DNA from: Paenibacillus eucommiae
GTDB taxonomy: Bacteria > Bacillota > Bacilli > Paenibacillales > NBRC-103111
Reading direction: 5' to 3'
DNA length: 64,000 nt
Assembly: GCF_017874215.1 (NCBI RefSeq)
Contig: NZ_JAGGLB010000024.1
Span: 62,001 to 126,000, forward strand
The first letter of the stretch is position 1. Every line of letters starts with the position of its first letter. This document shows, piece by piece, positions 18,050 to 25,592 of the stretch. Made by a program: the position numbers and the translations under genes. Under the pieces are notes generated by a model. That model made no database searches and had not been told where the DNA came from. It was given only the letters and a program-made list of their open reading frames with translations.

Positions 18050-19636
18050 TCACCCGGTATGCTTGTAACGCTCGTAAGCCCGTTTGTAGAGCTCCATGAA
18101 ATGGGGCAATCCGAGACGATCCAGCGTACGCAAATATTCGTCCCATTCCGTAAAAGGAACGTCCCCGCTTACAAACTTGATCTGCATTTCATACAAATAG
18201 CTCGACAAATTCGGCAGCAAGGCATTCATTTGATCCGCTTCATCTTTCGTATACACGAACTGAGGCCAAATCTCCACCGGCATAAAAGGTTTGATTTTTT
18301 CCGCTGCGGCAACCGCTTCTTTGGTTCCTTCCGCGCCTTTGAAGGTGGCTGAACGGACAATCCCCGGATAAGCGGTCCCGGGCCAAACGAGATAGCCGCC
18401 AACCGTCTGATTGATGTTCATGCCCTCGGACGGATGCACGATATGATCCAGGTAGGCAAGTTCTCCGTCTTCTTTTGTTTGGTAGGTGATATTCTCAAAG
18501 CCCATAAAAAACATCCGGTTCCCTTCATCTCCAAAGAAATAGTCTGCCCAGCGCAAAGTTTCTTCCGGGTGCAGGTTATGCGATGTGATGGCGAAGGAGC
18601 CAGGCATCACAACGGAGGGATAAGCCAAAGAATACAATCGATCCCCGTAAGGGCCGGCCAGTACCTCAGAGCCCTCATACCCCTTTCCATTAAATGCAGT
18701 GGGTCCGACTCCGATAAATGCGCCCAGCTTGCCCTGCTCCGCCTTCAATACAAACTCATTATTGGACAAAGAAAAAACCTCCTTGCCGATAAGCCCTTCA
18801 GCATATAACGAATGGATGTATTGCAGCAATTCCTTGTATTTGGGATCGGCTGGAATAAACCGGAGTTCATTTGTAAGCGGTTCAATATCAACGTACAGAT
18901 GAGTAGATCCGCGATTGCCGAGCCCCCATGCGCCGCGCAAATAATTGACCAAAGTACTGATTTCCTGAAACAAGAACGGGGTTTCATCCAGTACACCATT
19001 CTCATTCAGATCTGTCGTCTTGATTAGCTTTAGTAGATTGCGAAACTGTTCTATATCCTGGGGAAACGATACTCCGAGCCGTTCAAGCCAGTCTCGCTTG
19101 ATCCATAGCTTCTGTGCGGCCAGAAGAGAGACAAAAGACGGATCGAACAGCTGTGGCAGTGCAAAGATATGCCCATCTGGCATCGTGATCGCTTTGCGCC
19201 ATTCCGGATACTGCTCAAGCAGCCTACTGAAATTTGGAGCCTCTTTCGCAATTAAATCCTCTAAGGGAATGAGGATGCCTGCTTCCCCATACTTCATTAA
19301 GTCCAAAATCGTGAACTGCGAGGCGTAGAAGAAATCCGGCAGATCCTCGCCAGCCAGCACAAGGTCGCGCCGGTCAATCAAATTGTTGACGGGGACTAAC
19401 TCCCAATCAATATGAATGCCGCTTTTACGCTCATACTCGGTCCACAGCATAAGACGGGACCATTCGGAAGACACGTCAGGCGGATAAGGAGAGAATGCTT
19501 TAAGTGCTAAGGGCTGCCCTTGTAAGGTTGTACCACGCTCGAAGACCAAGCTCCCATCTTTAACAGAAGTGTGTTTGACGGAGGGCAAAGTAAAGATCAA
19601 CAGTATTAACAACAGTAACAAAAACGAGAGTCTCAT
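18050..19636 (-). CDS. Orphan membrane-anchored solute-binding protein, possible co-sensor
   Basis: The start chosen is ATG 19636, with GGGAGGGA upstream, giving 528 residues. It resembles LplA-type binding proteins (IHIDWELVPVNNLIDRRDLVL, DLNENGVLDETPF). However, its N-terminal hydrophobic run (MRLSFLLLLLILLIFTLPSV) has no lipobox cysteine, so it is probably secreted or signal-anchored. No permease sits next to it; it is followed by the membrane AraC regulator 9 nt away. That arrangement suggests it presents ligand to the sensor domain, which is inference. It could also be a second binding protein for the LplBC pair. Confidence 0.88.
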   Translation of the reverse strand: MRLSFLLLLLILLIFTLPSVKHTSVKDGSLVFERGTTLQGQPLALKAFSPYPPDVSSEWSRLMLWTEYERKSGIHIDWELVPVNNLIDRRDLVLAGEDLPDFFYASQFTILDLMKYGEAGILIPLEDLIAKEAPNFSRLLEQYPEWRKAITMPDGHIFALPQLFDPSFVSLLAAQKLWIKRDWLERLGVSFPQDIEQFRNLLKLIKTTDLNENGVLDETPFLFQEISTLVNYLRGAWGLGNRGSTHLYVDIEPLTNELRFIPADPKYKELLQYIHSLYAEGLIGKEVFSLSNNEFVLKAEQGKLGAFIGVGPTAFNGKGYEGSEVLAGPYGDRLYSLAYPSVVMPGSFAITSHNLHPEETLRWADYFFGDEGNRMFFMGFENITYQTKEDGELAYLDHIVHPSEGMNINQTVGGYLVWPGTAYPGIVRSATFKGAEGTKEAVAAAEKIKPFMPVEIWPQFVYTKDEADQMNALLPNLSSYLYEMQIKFVSGDVPFTEWDEYLRTLDRLGLPHFMELYKRAYERYKHTG

Positions 19637-19675
19637 ACAGTCCCTCCCACTATCCAAAGTGCTATATACTATGAA

Positions 19676-19700
19676 AGGTCCATAACTAGGTTATGGACCT
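19676..19700. promoter_or_regulatory. 25-bp perfect inverted repeat before the orphan binding protein
   Basis: AGGTCCATAAC, centre TAG, and GTTATGGACCT form 11-bp perfect arms 40 bp upstream of the start at 19636. No T tract follows on either strand, so an operator or mRNA hairpin is more likely than a terminator. A weaker inverted pair ATACAAG/CTTGTAT lies at 19767-19791. Confidence 0.6.
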
Positions 19701-19809
19701 CGAACGTCAAAGTCGCTGGCAACAAAGACGAGAGCTTCAGTACCTAGACTACATTATTAAACTAGCATACAAGATTTCACATACCTTGTATACTGCCAAA
19801 ATGGCTCAT

Positions 19810-21156
19810 TCAATCAACCGCTCTCTCCGTGATTACACTTTGGTAATAATACCAGCTTCGTTTAAATGCTCTGCTTTGAGTCAGAAAATCGACATGTACC
19901 AGACCGAAGCGGTAACGATAGCCTGAAGTGGCTTCGTAGTCGTCCAGGTAGGACCAGTGATAGTACCCATGAACATTGCAGCCTTGACGTATTGCGCGCG
20001 AGAGCTCCCGCAGATGTTCACGAACGTAGCTGATTCGCTCATCATCCTGCAGCAATCGTTCCGTTTCCTGATTGACGGTATCTTGGCCAATACCGTTTTC
20101 CGTTATATAGACCTTCGGATTGTTGTATTTCTCTTTAACATAAACCAAAATATCATAAAACCCTTGGGGATATGTCAGAAATCCGTAATCGCTTTGGGCG
20201 TAAAAATTGCGCACGTCCGTCGCTTGCAGAAACGCTGCGGGATCATAAGCGCATCTGGCAGGACTGTAATAGTTCAAACCGATCATATCCATCGGCTCGA
20301 AACTCTGTAGAAGCTGCTGCCGAAATGCTGCCGGCATAAGTGCACCAACTTCGGGGCATTCGAGCACGGATGCCGGGTAGCTGCCTTCCAACATCGGCTG
20401 AAGCCACCACCCGCACACAAAATCAAATTGCCGCTGCGCTGCCGCCCGATCATTCGGGCTATGCGTGTGCGGATACACAGGCACTACAGCGATTACAGCT
20501 CCGATTTCTCCTGTTAGCCCAAGAGAACGATACATTCTTACCGCTTCGTAATGCATCAGTATCATATGATGGGCAGCCAAAAGCGCTGATTCCATATCCG
20601 TTTCGAACGGCGGATAAACACCGTCTCTATACGAGGCAAAAGCCATAACAGAAGGCTCATTCATGGTACTCCATCGCTTCACACGATCACCGAAACGTTT
20701 GAAGCATATTTCTGCATATCTCGCAAAATCAGTAACGATTTGCGGATTCTTGAACCCTCCGTTGTCCGACAATGCTTGCGGCAAATCCCAATGATACAAA
20801 TCGACGAAGGGCTCGATACCTGCCGCGAGAAGTTCATTAATTACCTGATCATAGAAGATCAGCCCTGCTTCGTTGATTTCCCCGAGGCCCTGCGGAATAA
20901 TTCTGGACCAGCTGAGGGAGAGCCGGAACGAGGTCAGACCCAGTTCTTTCATCCCTTTGATATCTTCTACAAAGTGGTGATAGAAATCAGCTGCCGTTTG
21001 CGGTGAATGACCGTTCCAGAATCGTTCCGGATAATCACGCGCAGCTGCATCCCATATGCTCGGTCCTCGTCCGCCCTCTTCCGCCGCTCCTTCGATCTGA
21101 AAGGAGGAAGATGCGGCTCCCCACAGAAATGATGGCGGAAATTCAAAACGTATCAT
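19810..21156 (-). CDS. Family 1 glycoside hydrolase (beta-glucosidase or 6-phospho-beta-glucosidase type)
   Basis: 448 residues from ATG 21156 behind GGGGAGAA. The GH1 N-terminal signature FLWGAASSSFQIEGA is present. The acid/base glutamate is in STMNEP, the nucleophile in YITENGIG, and HWDLPQAL is the conserved active-site segment. There is no signal peptide, so it acts in the cytoplasm on imported beta-glucosides. The C-terminal region near YHWSYLDDYEATSGY carries the aglycone/phosphate loop; because this system is an ABC importer and not a PTS, unphosphorylated substrate is more likely. It lies between the isomerase and the orphan binding protein. Confidence 0.93.
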   Translation of the reverse strand: MIRFEFPPSFLWGAASSSFQIEGAAEEGGRGPSIWDAAARDYPERFWNGHSPQTAADFYHHFVEDIKGMKELGLTSFRLSLSWSRIIPQGLGEINEAGLIFYDQVINELLAAGIEPFVDLYHWDLPQALSDNGGFKNPQIVTDFARYAEICFKRFGDRVKRWSTMNEPSVMAFASYRDGVYPPFETDMESALLAAHHMILMHYEAVRMYRSLGLTGEIGAVIAVVPVYPHTHSPNDRAAAQRQFDFVCGWWLQPMLEGSYPASVLECPEVGALMPAAFRQQLLQSFEPMDMIGLNYYSPARCAYDPAAFLQATDVRNFYAQSDYGFLTYPQGFYDILVYVKEKYNNPKVYITENGIGQDTVNQETERLLQDDERISYVREHLRELSRAIRQGCNVHGYYHWSYLDDYEATSGYRYRFGLVHVDFLTQSRAFKRSWYYYQSVITERAVD

Positions 21157-21198
21157 TGAAGCTTTCTCCCCTCAACAAAAGTATGCGTCTAACAGCTC

Positions 21199-22011
21199 CT
21201 ACAACAGCTGCTCAAGCCGTTGTTTGGCTGACAAAATGTCCCTGATCTGCTCGTCTCCCTCGATTTCTCTTTCTATCGTCAATGGACCTTCGTAGCCGAG
21301 CTCCTTCAAGCGGCCGACCAGTGAAGGAAAGTCCACCTTCCCCTGACCGATTGGAACCTCAAGGCCCAGCATTCTGCCATTGGTAGGATACATCCCGTCC
21401 TTGGCATGAACACCGCGGACGTACGAGCCAAATACATCCAGTGCATCCACCGGATTGCCTTTACCGTACAAAATCAGATTAGCCGGGTCCAAATTGATTC
21501 CGAGATTGCCCGTATTCAAATCCTCGATGACCCTCAGCAGCGTAACTGGTGTTTCCTGGCCTGTCTCGAACAGAAAATGAATGCCCTTCCCCTTGCAATA
21601 TATGGCCAAATAATGTAAACAAGTCAATAAACTGCGATAACGCTGGTCTCCCGGATCCTCAGGAATAAACCCAACATGTGTAATCATATCCTGCACACCA
21701 AGCTTTGCGGTAAAATCCGCACCTTTAAGCAGCATCTGCAGCCTGCTGTCGCGATAAGCTTCTGGAACAAGCCCCAACGTAGAAGGGCCATCAATCAAAT
21801 TCCAGCTTTGCGGCCCCAGCCAGCCACACCAGATATGACTTATTTTTACCTTATATTCGGCACACGCTTGCTGAATTTCGGCGATCATTTCATCAGTGAA
21901 CAACGACTCATCCCAACAACTTAACTGGCATGTGGCAAAGCCGAGTTCACTCACTTTACGGATTTCTTCTCTAATCGAAGGTTTAAGAACAACAAGTAGT
22001 CCTAGTTCCAT
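21199..22011 (-). CDS. Sugar phosphate isomerase/epimerase-like TIM barrel protein
   Basis: 270 residues of the xylose isomerase-like / AP endonuclease 2 superfamily. Metal-ligand candidates are the E in HFLFETGQE, D in NLGINLDPANLI, H in VRGVHAKDG and E in LTIEREIEG, in the order expected for this fold. It starts at ATG 22011 with AAGGAG 11 nt upstream. It is the first gene after the duplicated promoter and 42 nt ahead of the GH1 gene. Substrate is not predictable by sequence alone; a role in sugar conversion is inferred. A decayed partial copy lies upstream at 22249-22388. Confidence 0.88.
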   Translation of the reverse strand: MELGLLVVLKPSIREEIRKVSELGFATCQLSCWDESLFTDEMIAEIQQACAEYKVKISHIWCGWLGPQSWNLIDGPSTLGLVPEAYRDSRLQMLLKGADFTAKLGVQDMITHVGFIPEDPGDQRYRSLLTCLHYLAIYCKGKGIHFLFETGQETPVTLLRVIEDLNTGNLGINLDPANLILYGKGNPVDALDVFGSYVRGVHAKDGMYPTNGRMLGLEVPIGQGKVDFPSLVGRLKELGYEGPLTIEREIEGDEQIRDILSAKQRLEQLL

Positions 22012-22039
22012 ATGTGTATCTGCTCCTTAGCCATTTGTT

Positions 22040-22105
22040 TGAGGTGGAGAGGTGGCCTCAATGGCCCACTAAGCAAATATCCACTGCGTTCACCTCAGCC
22101 TCTCC
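22040..22105. promoter_or_regulatory. Leader with crossing complementary segments (pseudoknot-like) before the isomerase
   Basis: Plus-strand segments TGAGGTG (22040-22046) and GGAGAGG (22046-22052) are complementary to CACCTCA (22091-22097) and CCTCTCC (22099-22105) in crossing order, the pattern of an H-type pseudoknot or of mutually exclusive stems. It sits inside the roughly 150-nt leader downstream of the promoter. Confidence 0.4.
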
Positions 22106-22169
22106 ATTTACCACTTTTTTCCATAGAACCCCTCTCGTTTGACCTTATGTTAATGAAAGCGACACCCAT

Positions 22170-22234
22170 AGTGTAAAAAAAGCCAACCCGTTGTTCAATC
22201 GTCTACTTTTTTGTTATGCGATATTTTTGACATC
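22170..22234 (-). promoter_or_regulatory. Promoter and upstream box of the isomerase operon
   Basis: Minus-strand -35 TTGAAC (22193-22198), 17-bp spacer, -10 TACACT (22170-22175), with the box 22201-22234 (TGTCAAAAAT, then TAACAAAAAA) directly upstream. It is nearly identical to 15474-15539. Confidence 0.75.
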
Positions 22235-22248
22235 GCGGTAATTTCGCA

Positions 22249-22388
22249 GTTGTTTGGCTGATAAAATGTCCCCACAAGTCGCGCTACCGTTGATATCCTG
22301 GGTCCTCAGGAAATAAATCCAACATGTGTGATCATATCCCGCACGCCAAGCTTTGAGGTAAATCCGCTCCTTTAAACAGCATCTGCCC
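22249..22388 (-). pseudogene. Truncated, internally deleted copy of the isomerase gene
   Basis: 22249-22271 matches the 3' end of the isomerase gene (21217-21240, GTTGTTTGGCTGAYAAAATG). About 22286-22388 matches its middle (about 21633-21738, including CCAACATGTGT and CGCCAAGCTTTG-type words). Roughly 390 bp between them are missing and frames are broken. The remnant sits just upstream of the duplicated promoter. The rest of this non-coding stretch to 22649 shows only a small GGGGGACCTCCCCC palindrome near 22495 and the MFS leader. Confidence 0.8.
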
Positions 22389-22649
22389 CAGCTTCTCACC
22401 TTCTCATTTACTTTATAGAAATGACCGGCACGTTATCATAATCTCCTAAGCCCCTCCTGTCAAGGTATCATGTGCGAATAAACGACATCATGGGGGACCT
22501 CCCCCGAAGTTTCCAAGAATGAACGAATTTCCGGGTTTGCAGACTTATTTCGCTTTTTCCAATTCAGTCAGATTCACGTAAAATATTCATCAGGTCAAAT
22601 GGGATCTACGAACAATAGTATGTAACGATCATACAGGGGGAGAAGAAAA

Positions 22650-24071
22650 ATGGACAAATCGCTTCAAAAAGCAAGTGGAATAAAGAGAGGGCCGATGTTA
22701 GCCGCTCTGCTCATCGGAACGTTTGTTGCGTTTCTCAACGAAAATTTGCTCACTACTGTACTCCCCGGGTTGATGCGGGAATTCAACGTTGACGCTGCAA
22801 CTATCCAATGGCTAACGACAGGTTATATGCTTGTGATCGGCATACTGGTGCCAGTGACCGCCCTACTGCAGCAATGGTTTACAACTCGCCAGATGTTTAT
22901 GTCCGCGATGGTGTTATTTCTGGCTGGTACCTGCTTAAGTGCAGTTTCCCCGGGATTCAGCATCTTGCTGCTTGGTCGAGTTGTGCAGGCATGCGGGACG
23001 GGACTGTTGGTCCCAATTATGATGAATACGATTCTCGCCCTCTATCCTCCGGAACGCCGCGGCGCCGCCATGGGGCTCATGGGACTGGTCATTATGGTCG
23101 CACCCGTTATAGGGCCAGCCTTGTCGGGTTTGATCATCGATACCTTGCATTGGCGCTGGCTGTTTTACCTGGTGATTCCTGTTGCACTATTTTCAATCGT
23201 ATACGCAGCTGCATACTTGAAAAACGTGACGGAACTATCCAAGCCCAAAGTCGATATCTTGTCCATCCTGCTTTCAACAGCCGGTTTCGGCTGCGTCACT
23301 TACGGGTTTAGCCGAACAGGTGCCTGGGGAGATCCTGAAGGTTATGGGATGATTATCATTGGCAGTCTATTCTTACTCTTACTTATATGGCGACAGCTCG
23401 TGATCAAAGAGCCGTTGATTGATTTGGCGGTTTTCCGGTATCCTGTGTTTTCACTGGTTGCGGTTCTGGTTGTGCTCCTGATGATGATTCTGTTCGCCAC
23501 AACGACATTATTGCCAATCTATATACAGGATGTCATGCATTTGACGGCATTCGCGACGGGTTTGCTTCTAATACCTGGTTGCATGCTGAATGGGATGATG
23601 ATGCCAGTGGCGGGGAAATTATTCGATAAATTGGGGCCGAGGTTCGTGATTGTGCCCGGACTGTTACTGATCACTATATCGTTGTGGCTGTTCACCGGCA
23701 TCGACACGGCAACCACGCAAAGTATCGTTATGTTCAATCACATCTTATTGTTCTTAGGCATATCGCTCGTCGTAATGCCGATACAGACGATAGGGTTAAA
23801 TCAAATTCCGCAGCACCTGTTCCCCCACGGCACAGCCATTTACAATACGTTTCAACAGATTGCGGGGGGAATTGGCATCACTCTGTTCATCGGAATCATG
23901 TCGTCGGGGGCTAGCCGTTACCTTCACCTTTCACCCGATCCTACCGCGACGCACGAGAAGGCACAAAGCTTGGTGACCGGTCTGCAAACCGTTTTTCACA
24001 TCGAATTTGTTCTGGCTATAGTTGCCTTAATTCTTGGCTTGTTTCTAAAGAAACCGCCTATGCAACATTAA
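22650..24071 (+). CDS. DHA2-type MFS drug exporter
   Basis: 473 residues from ATG 22650 with GGGGGAGAAG upstream. About 14 membrane helices, an N-terminal ENLLTTVLPGLMREFNVD segment, motif-A/C-like LGRVVQACGTGLLVPIM and the central helix pair (ILLSTAGFGCVTYGFS) match the EmrB/QacA (DHA2) branch of proton-driven efflux pumps. Substrate unknown. It stands alone between the beta-glucoside locus and a lipoprotein. An imperfect GTATG/CATAC pair at 22618-22634 overlaps its leader and could be an operator. Confidence 0.92.
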   Translation: MDKSLQKASGIKRGPMLAALLIGTFVAFLNENLLTTVLPGLMREFNVDAATIQWLTTGYMLVIGILVPVTALLQQWFTTRQMFMSAMVLFLAGTCLSAVSPGFSILLLGRVVQACGTGLLVPIMMNTILALYPPERRGAAMGLMGLVIMVAPVIGPALSGLIIDTLHWRWLFYLVIPVALFSIVYAAAYLKNVTELSKPKVDILSILLSTAGFGCVTYGFSRTGAWGDPEGYGMIIIGSLFLLLLIWRQLVIKEPLIDLAVFRYPVFSLVAVLVVLLMMILFATTTLLPIYIQDVMHLTAFATGLLLIPGCMLNGMMMPVAGKLFDKLGPRFVIVPGLLLITISLWLFTGIDTATTQSIVMFNHILLFLGISLVVMPIQTIGLNQIPQHLFPHGTAIYNTFQQIAGGIGITLFIGIMSSGASRYLHLSPDPTATHEKAQSLVTGLQTVFHIEFVLAIVALILGLFLKKPPMQH

Positions 24072-24164
24072 CTGCACTTACATATTTTCAACGATTGCAG
24101 CAACCTTTCATTGGTAAATGATGTTAATAAATAGTAAGATTAACTATTCTCGGAGGTGATGTGA

Positions 24165-24857
24165 TTGAAAACTTTTTTAAATTTTAAACCATCGTTCATT
24201 TCCTTGATTTGTGTCCTTCTATTATTGGGTTGTGAAAAATCGCCACAAGGTAACGAGGAACTTATGAAAGAAGTTCAAACAAAAATGGATGAAAATATGC
24301 AAGTAACCAAAGAAAGCAACAAGATGATTGCTGAGCTTCAATCAGAAGTAAGAAGGATACAGACGAATTCACCGCATGTTTCGAATCAGATTAGTATCAT
24401 ACAATTCCTAAATATGTCCTTGGTAGAGAAAAATGAAATTATCAAACATTATTTTCATTCAAGAATGGGTGGTAGGCAGCTTTCGGATTTTGATTTATAC
24501 ATGATGGCGTTTCTTCATAACTTGTTTAATGTTGAAGATGTTAAAAATCGTTTTCTTATTAGAGAAGAAGTTGAAATCGACAACAAAATTGTTTTGTTAA
24601 ATCGTAACCCCCCCGATGAACTAGGAGAATATATGGTCATTTATTTTACTAAACCTGTTGATATTCTGGATAAAGAAAGTGATGCCTTGGCGATCTATGT
24701 TTATCAGAATGAACTATACATGTCCGTATATCAGCAGAACGAGTTTATAGAAGGGTATAGGATTAACCCGAAGTTCTATAAAGATATGTTCATAAAAGTT
24801 GGGCAGTTGAAAATGGACTTATTAGAGATTCAATGTGCTCAACGACCTGATTGTTAA
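24165..24857 (+). CDS. Hypothetical lipoprotein with coiled-coil segment
   Basis: 230 residues. TTG 24165 is the best start: GGAGG lies eight bases upstream, while the nearby ATG 24159 is followed at once by TGA. The lipobox LLLLGC is at about residue 23. Residues 28-70 (MKEVQTKMDENMQVTKESNK and following) are helical with coiled-coil spacing. The remaining 160 residues match nothing I recognise. Base composition is A+T-richer than the neighbours, suggesting a different origin. The TAA stop falls inside repeat copy B. Confidence 0.8.
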   Translation: MKTFLNFKPSFISLICVLLLLGCEKSPQGNEELMKEVQTKMDENMQVTKESNKMIAELQSEVRRIQTNSPHVSNQISIIQFLNMSLVEKNEIIKHYFHSRMGGRQLSDFDLYMMAFLHNLFNVEDVKNRFLIREEVEIDNKIVLLNRNPPDELGEYMVIYFTKPVDILDKESDALAIYVYQNELYMSVYQQNEFIEGYRINPKFYKDMFIKVGQLKMDLLEIQCAQRPDC

Positions 24858-25353
24858 GAAAATCGCCTTGTGGGACTGTTGACAAATTACCTTTTTGACG
24901 AAATTGACGTTTGAGAACCCGCATAAACACTGGGAATCTAAAAGTCTTTTTTCGAAAAATTGGCTTTTGTCAACAGTCCCTTGTGGCGTCCTTTGATGTG
25001 CGTGTTCGTGAAGTTGGGTGGTTAGGGGAGGGAATGGCTGCAATCGCACGAAAACCAAGCTCAAATGGACAGCCAGCAAGGTTTTTTCTCTTGATACGAG
25101 GAGATTTCCCCGCGGGCCAGGCCGCTCGGACTGAAGAACGCACAGCTGAGCAGGATCTGCTACTTTAACGATGATTTTCATCGTTAAAAGCATAAGGTCG
25201 GCTCCACACCCGTAATTTAAAGATGAAAAACATCGTTAAACTCCCTTGTTAGCCTTCAGACAGGCTATCCGACCTCTTTTAACGATGAAAATCATCATTA
25301 AAGTGATGATTGGCCTGGAAAAATTTACTTTAACGATGAAAAACATCGTTAAG
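24855..25353. repeat. Dispersed repeat family, copy B, with four 25-bp palindromes
   Basis: Aligns with copy C from TAAGAAAAT onward. Four palindromes with arms TTTAACGATG and CATCGTTAAA (or one-base variants) lie at 25164-25188, 25216-25240, 25278-25302 and 25329-25353, start-to-start spacings 52, 62 and 51. The long left-half hairpin of copies A and C is deleted between GCTG words, and a MITE-like element interrupts the left end. Sequence 25354-25499 contains a diverged echo of the left half (CTTCCCTCTCAGCTACAA, then GCTCAAACAGACTGCC). No gene is seen in 24858-25592. Confidence 0.9.
24872..24980. mobile_element. MITE-like element with 15-bp terminal inverted repeats
   Basis: GGGACTGTTGACAAA at the left end and TTTGTCAACAGTCCC at the right end are perfect inverted repeats bounding about 109 bp with no coding capacity. 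CTTGTG at 24867-24872 and 24980-24985 is a 6-bp target duplication if the outermost G and C are taken as part of it (element 24873-24979). Removing element and one duplicate restores the repeat-family sequence seen in copies A and C. Confidence 0.85.
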
Positions 25354-25499
25354 TCAAGCACACGCTTATTTCGGCGGAGGGCGGCTGCTACTAGGTGGCT
25401 ACAAACGCTCATCCTCCCCACATTCCATTGCTTTCCTTCCCTCTCAGCTACAAAGTGCCGAAGTGTCACGCTCAAACAGACTGCCGGCAGAAGGTACAC

Positions 25500-25535
25500 A
25501 GCAAAGAGAACGCTAGATTTAGCGTCCTCTTTGCT
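25500..25535. terminator. Strong stem-loop after the SLH giant protein gene
   Basis: AGCAAAGAGAACGCTA and TAGCGTCCTCTTTGCT form 16-bp arms with one mismatch around GATT, 58 bp past the stop at 25593. No T run follows on the minus strand, so it may protect the 3' end or terminate weakly. Confidence 0.55.
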
Positions 25536-25592
25536 TGAATATGCGTTTCTCGACAACAACCAGCTAATTTCCCTTTTGCTACTCTTTTGCCG

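Noticed and set aside
22490-22510. GGGGGACCTCCCCC palindrome before the MFS gene
   Set aside because: Short, G/C homopolymer-driven and without a T tract; not enough to call a terminator or operator.
24872-24980. Whether the inverted-repeat-bounded element is an insertion sequence
   Set aside because: At about 109 bp it has no room for a transposase; called MITE-like instead.
25164-25353. Four palindromic repeats separated by short spacers, CRISPR-like in appearance
   Set aside because: Only four units, the spacers are homologous between copies B and C, and no cas genes are near. This is a duplicated repeat, not a CRISPR array.
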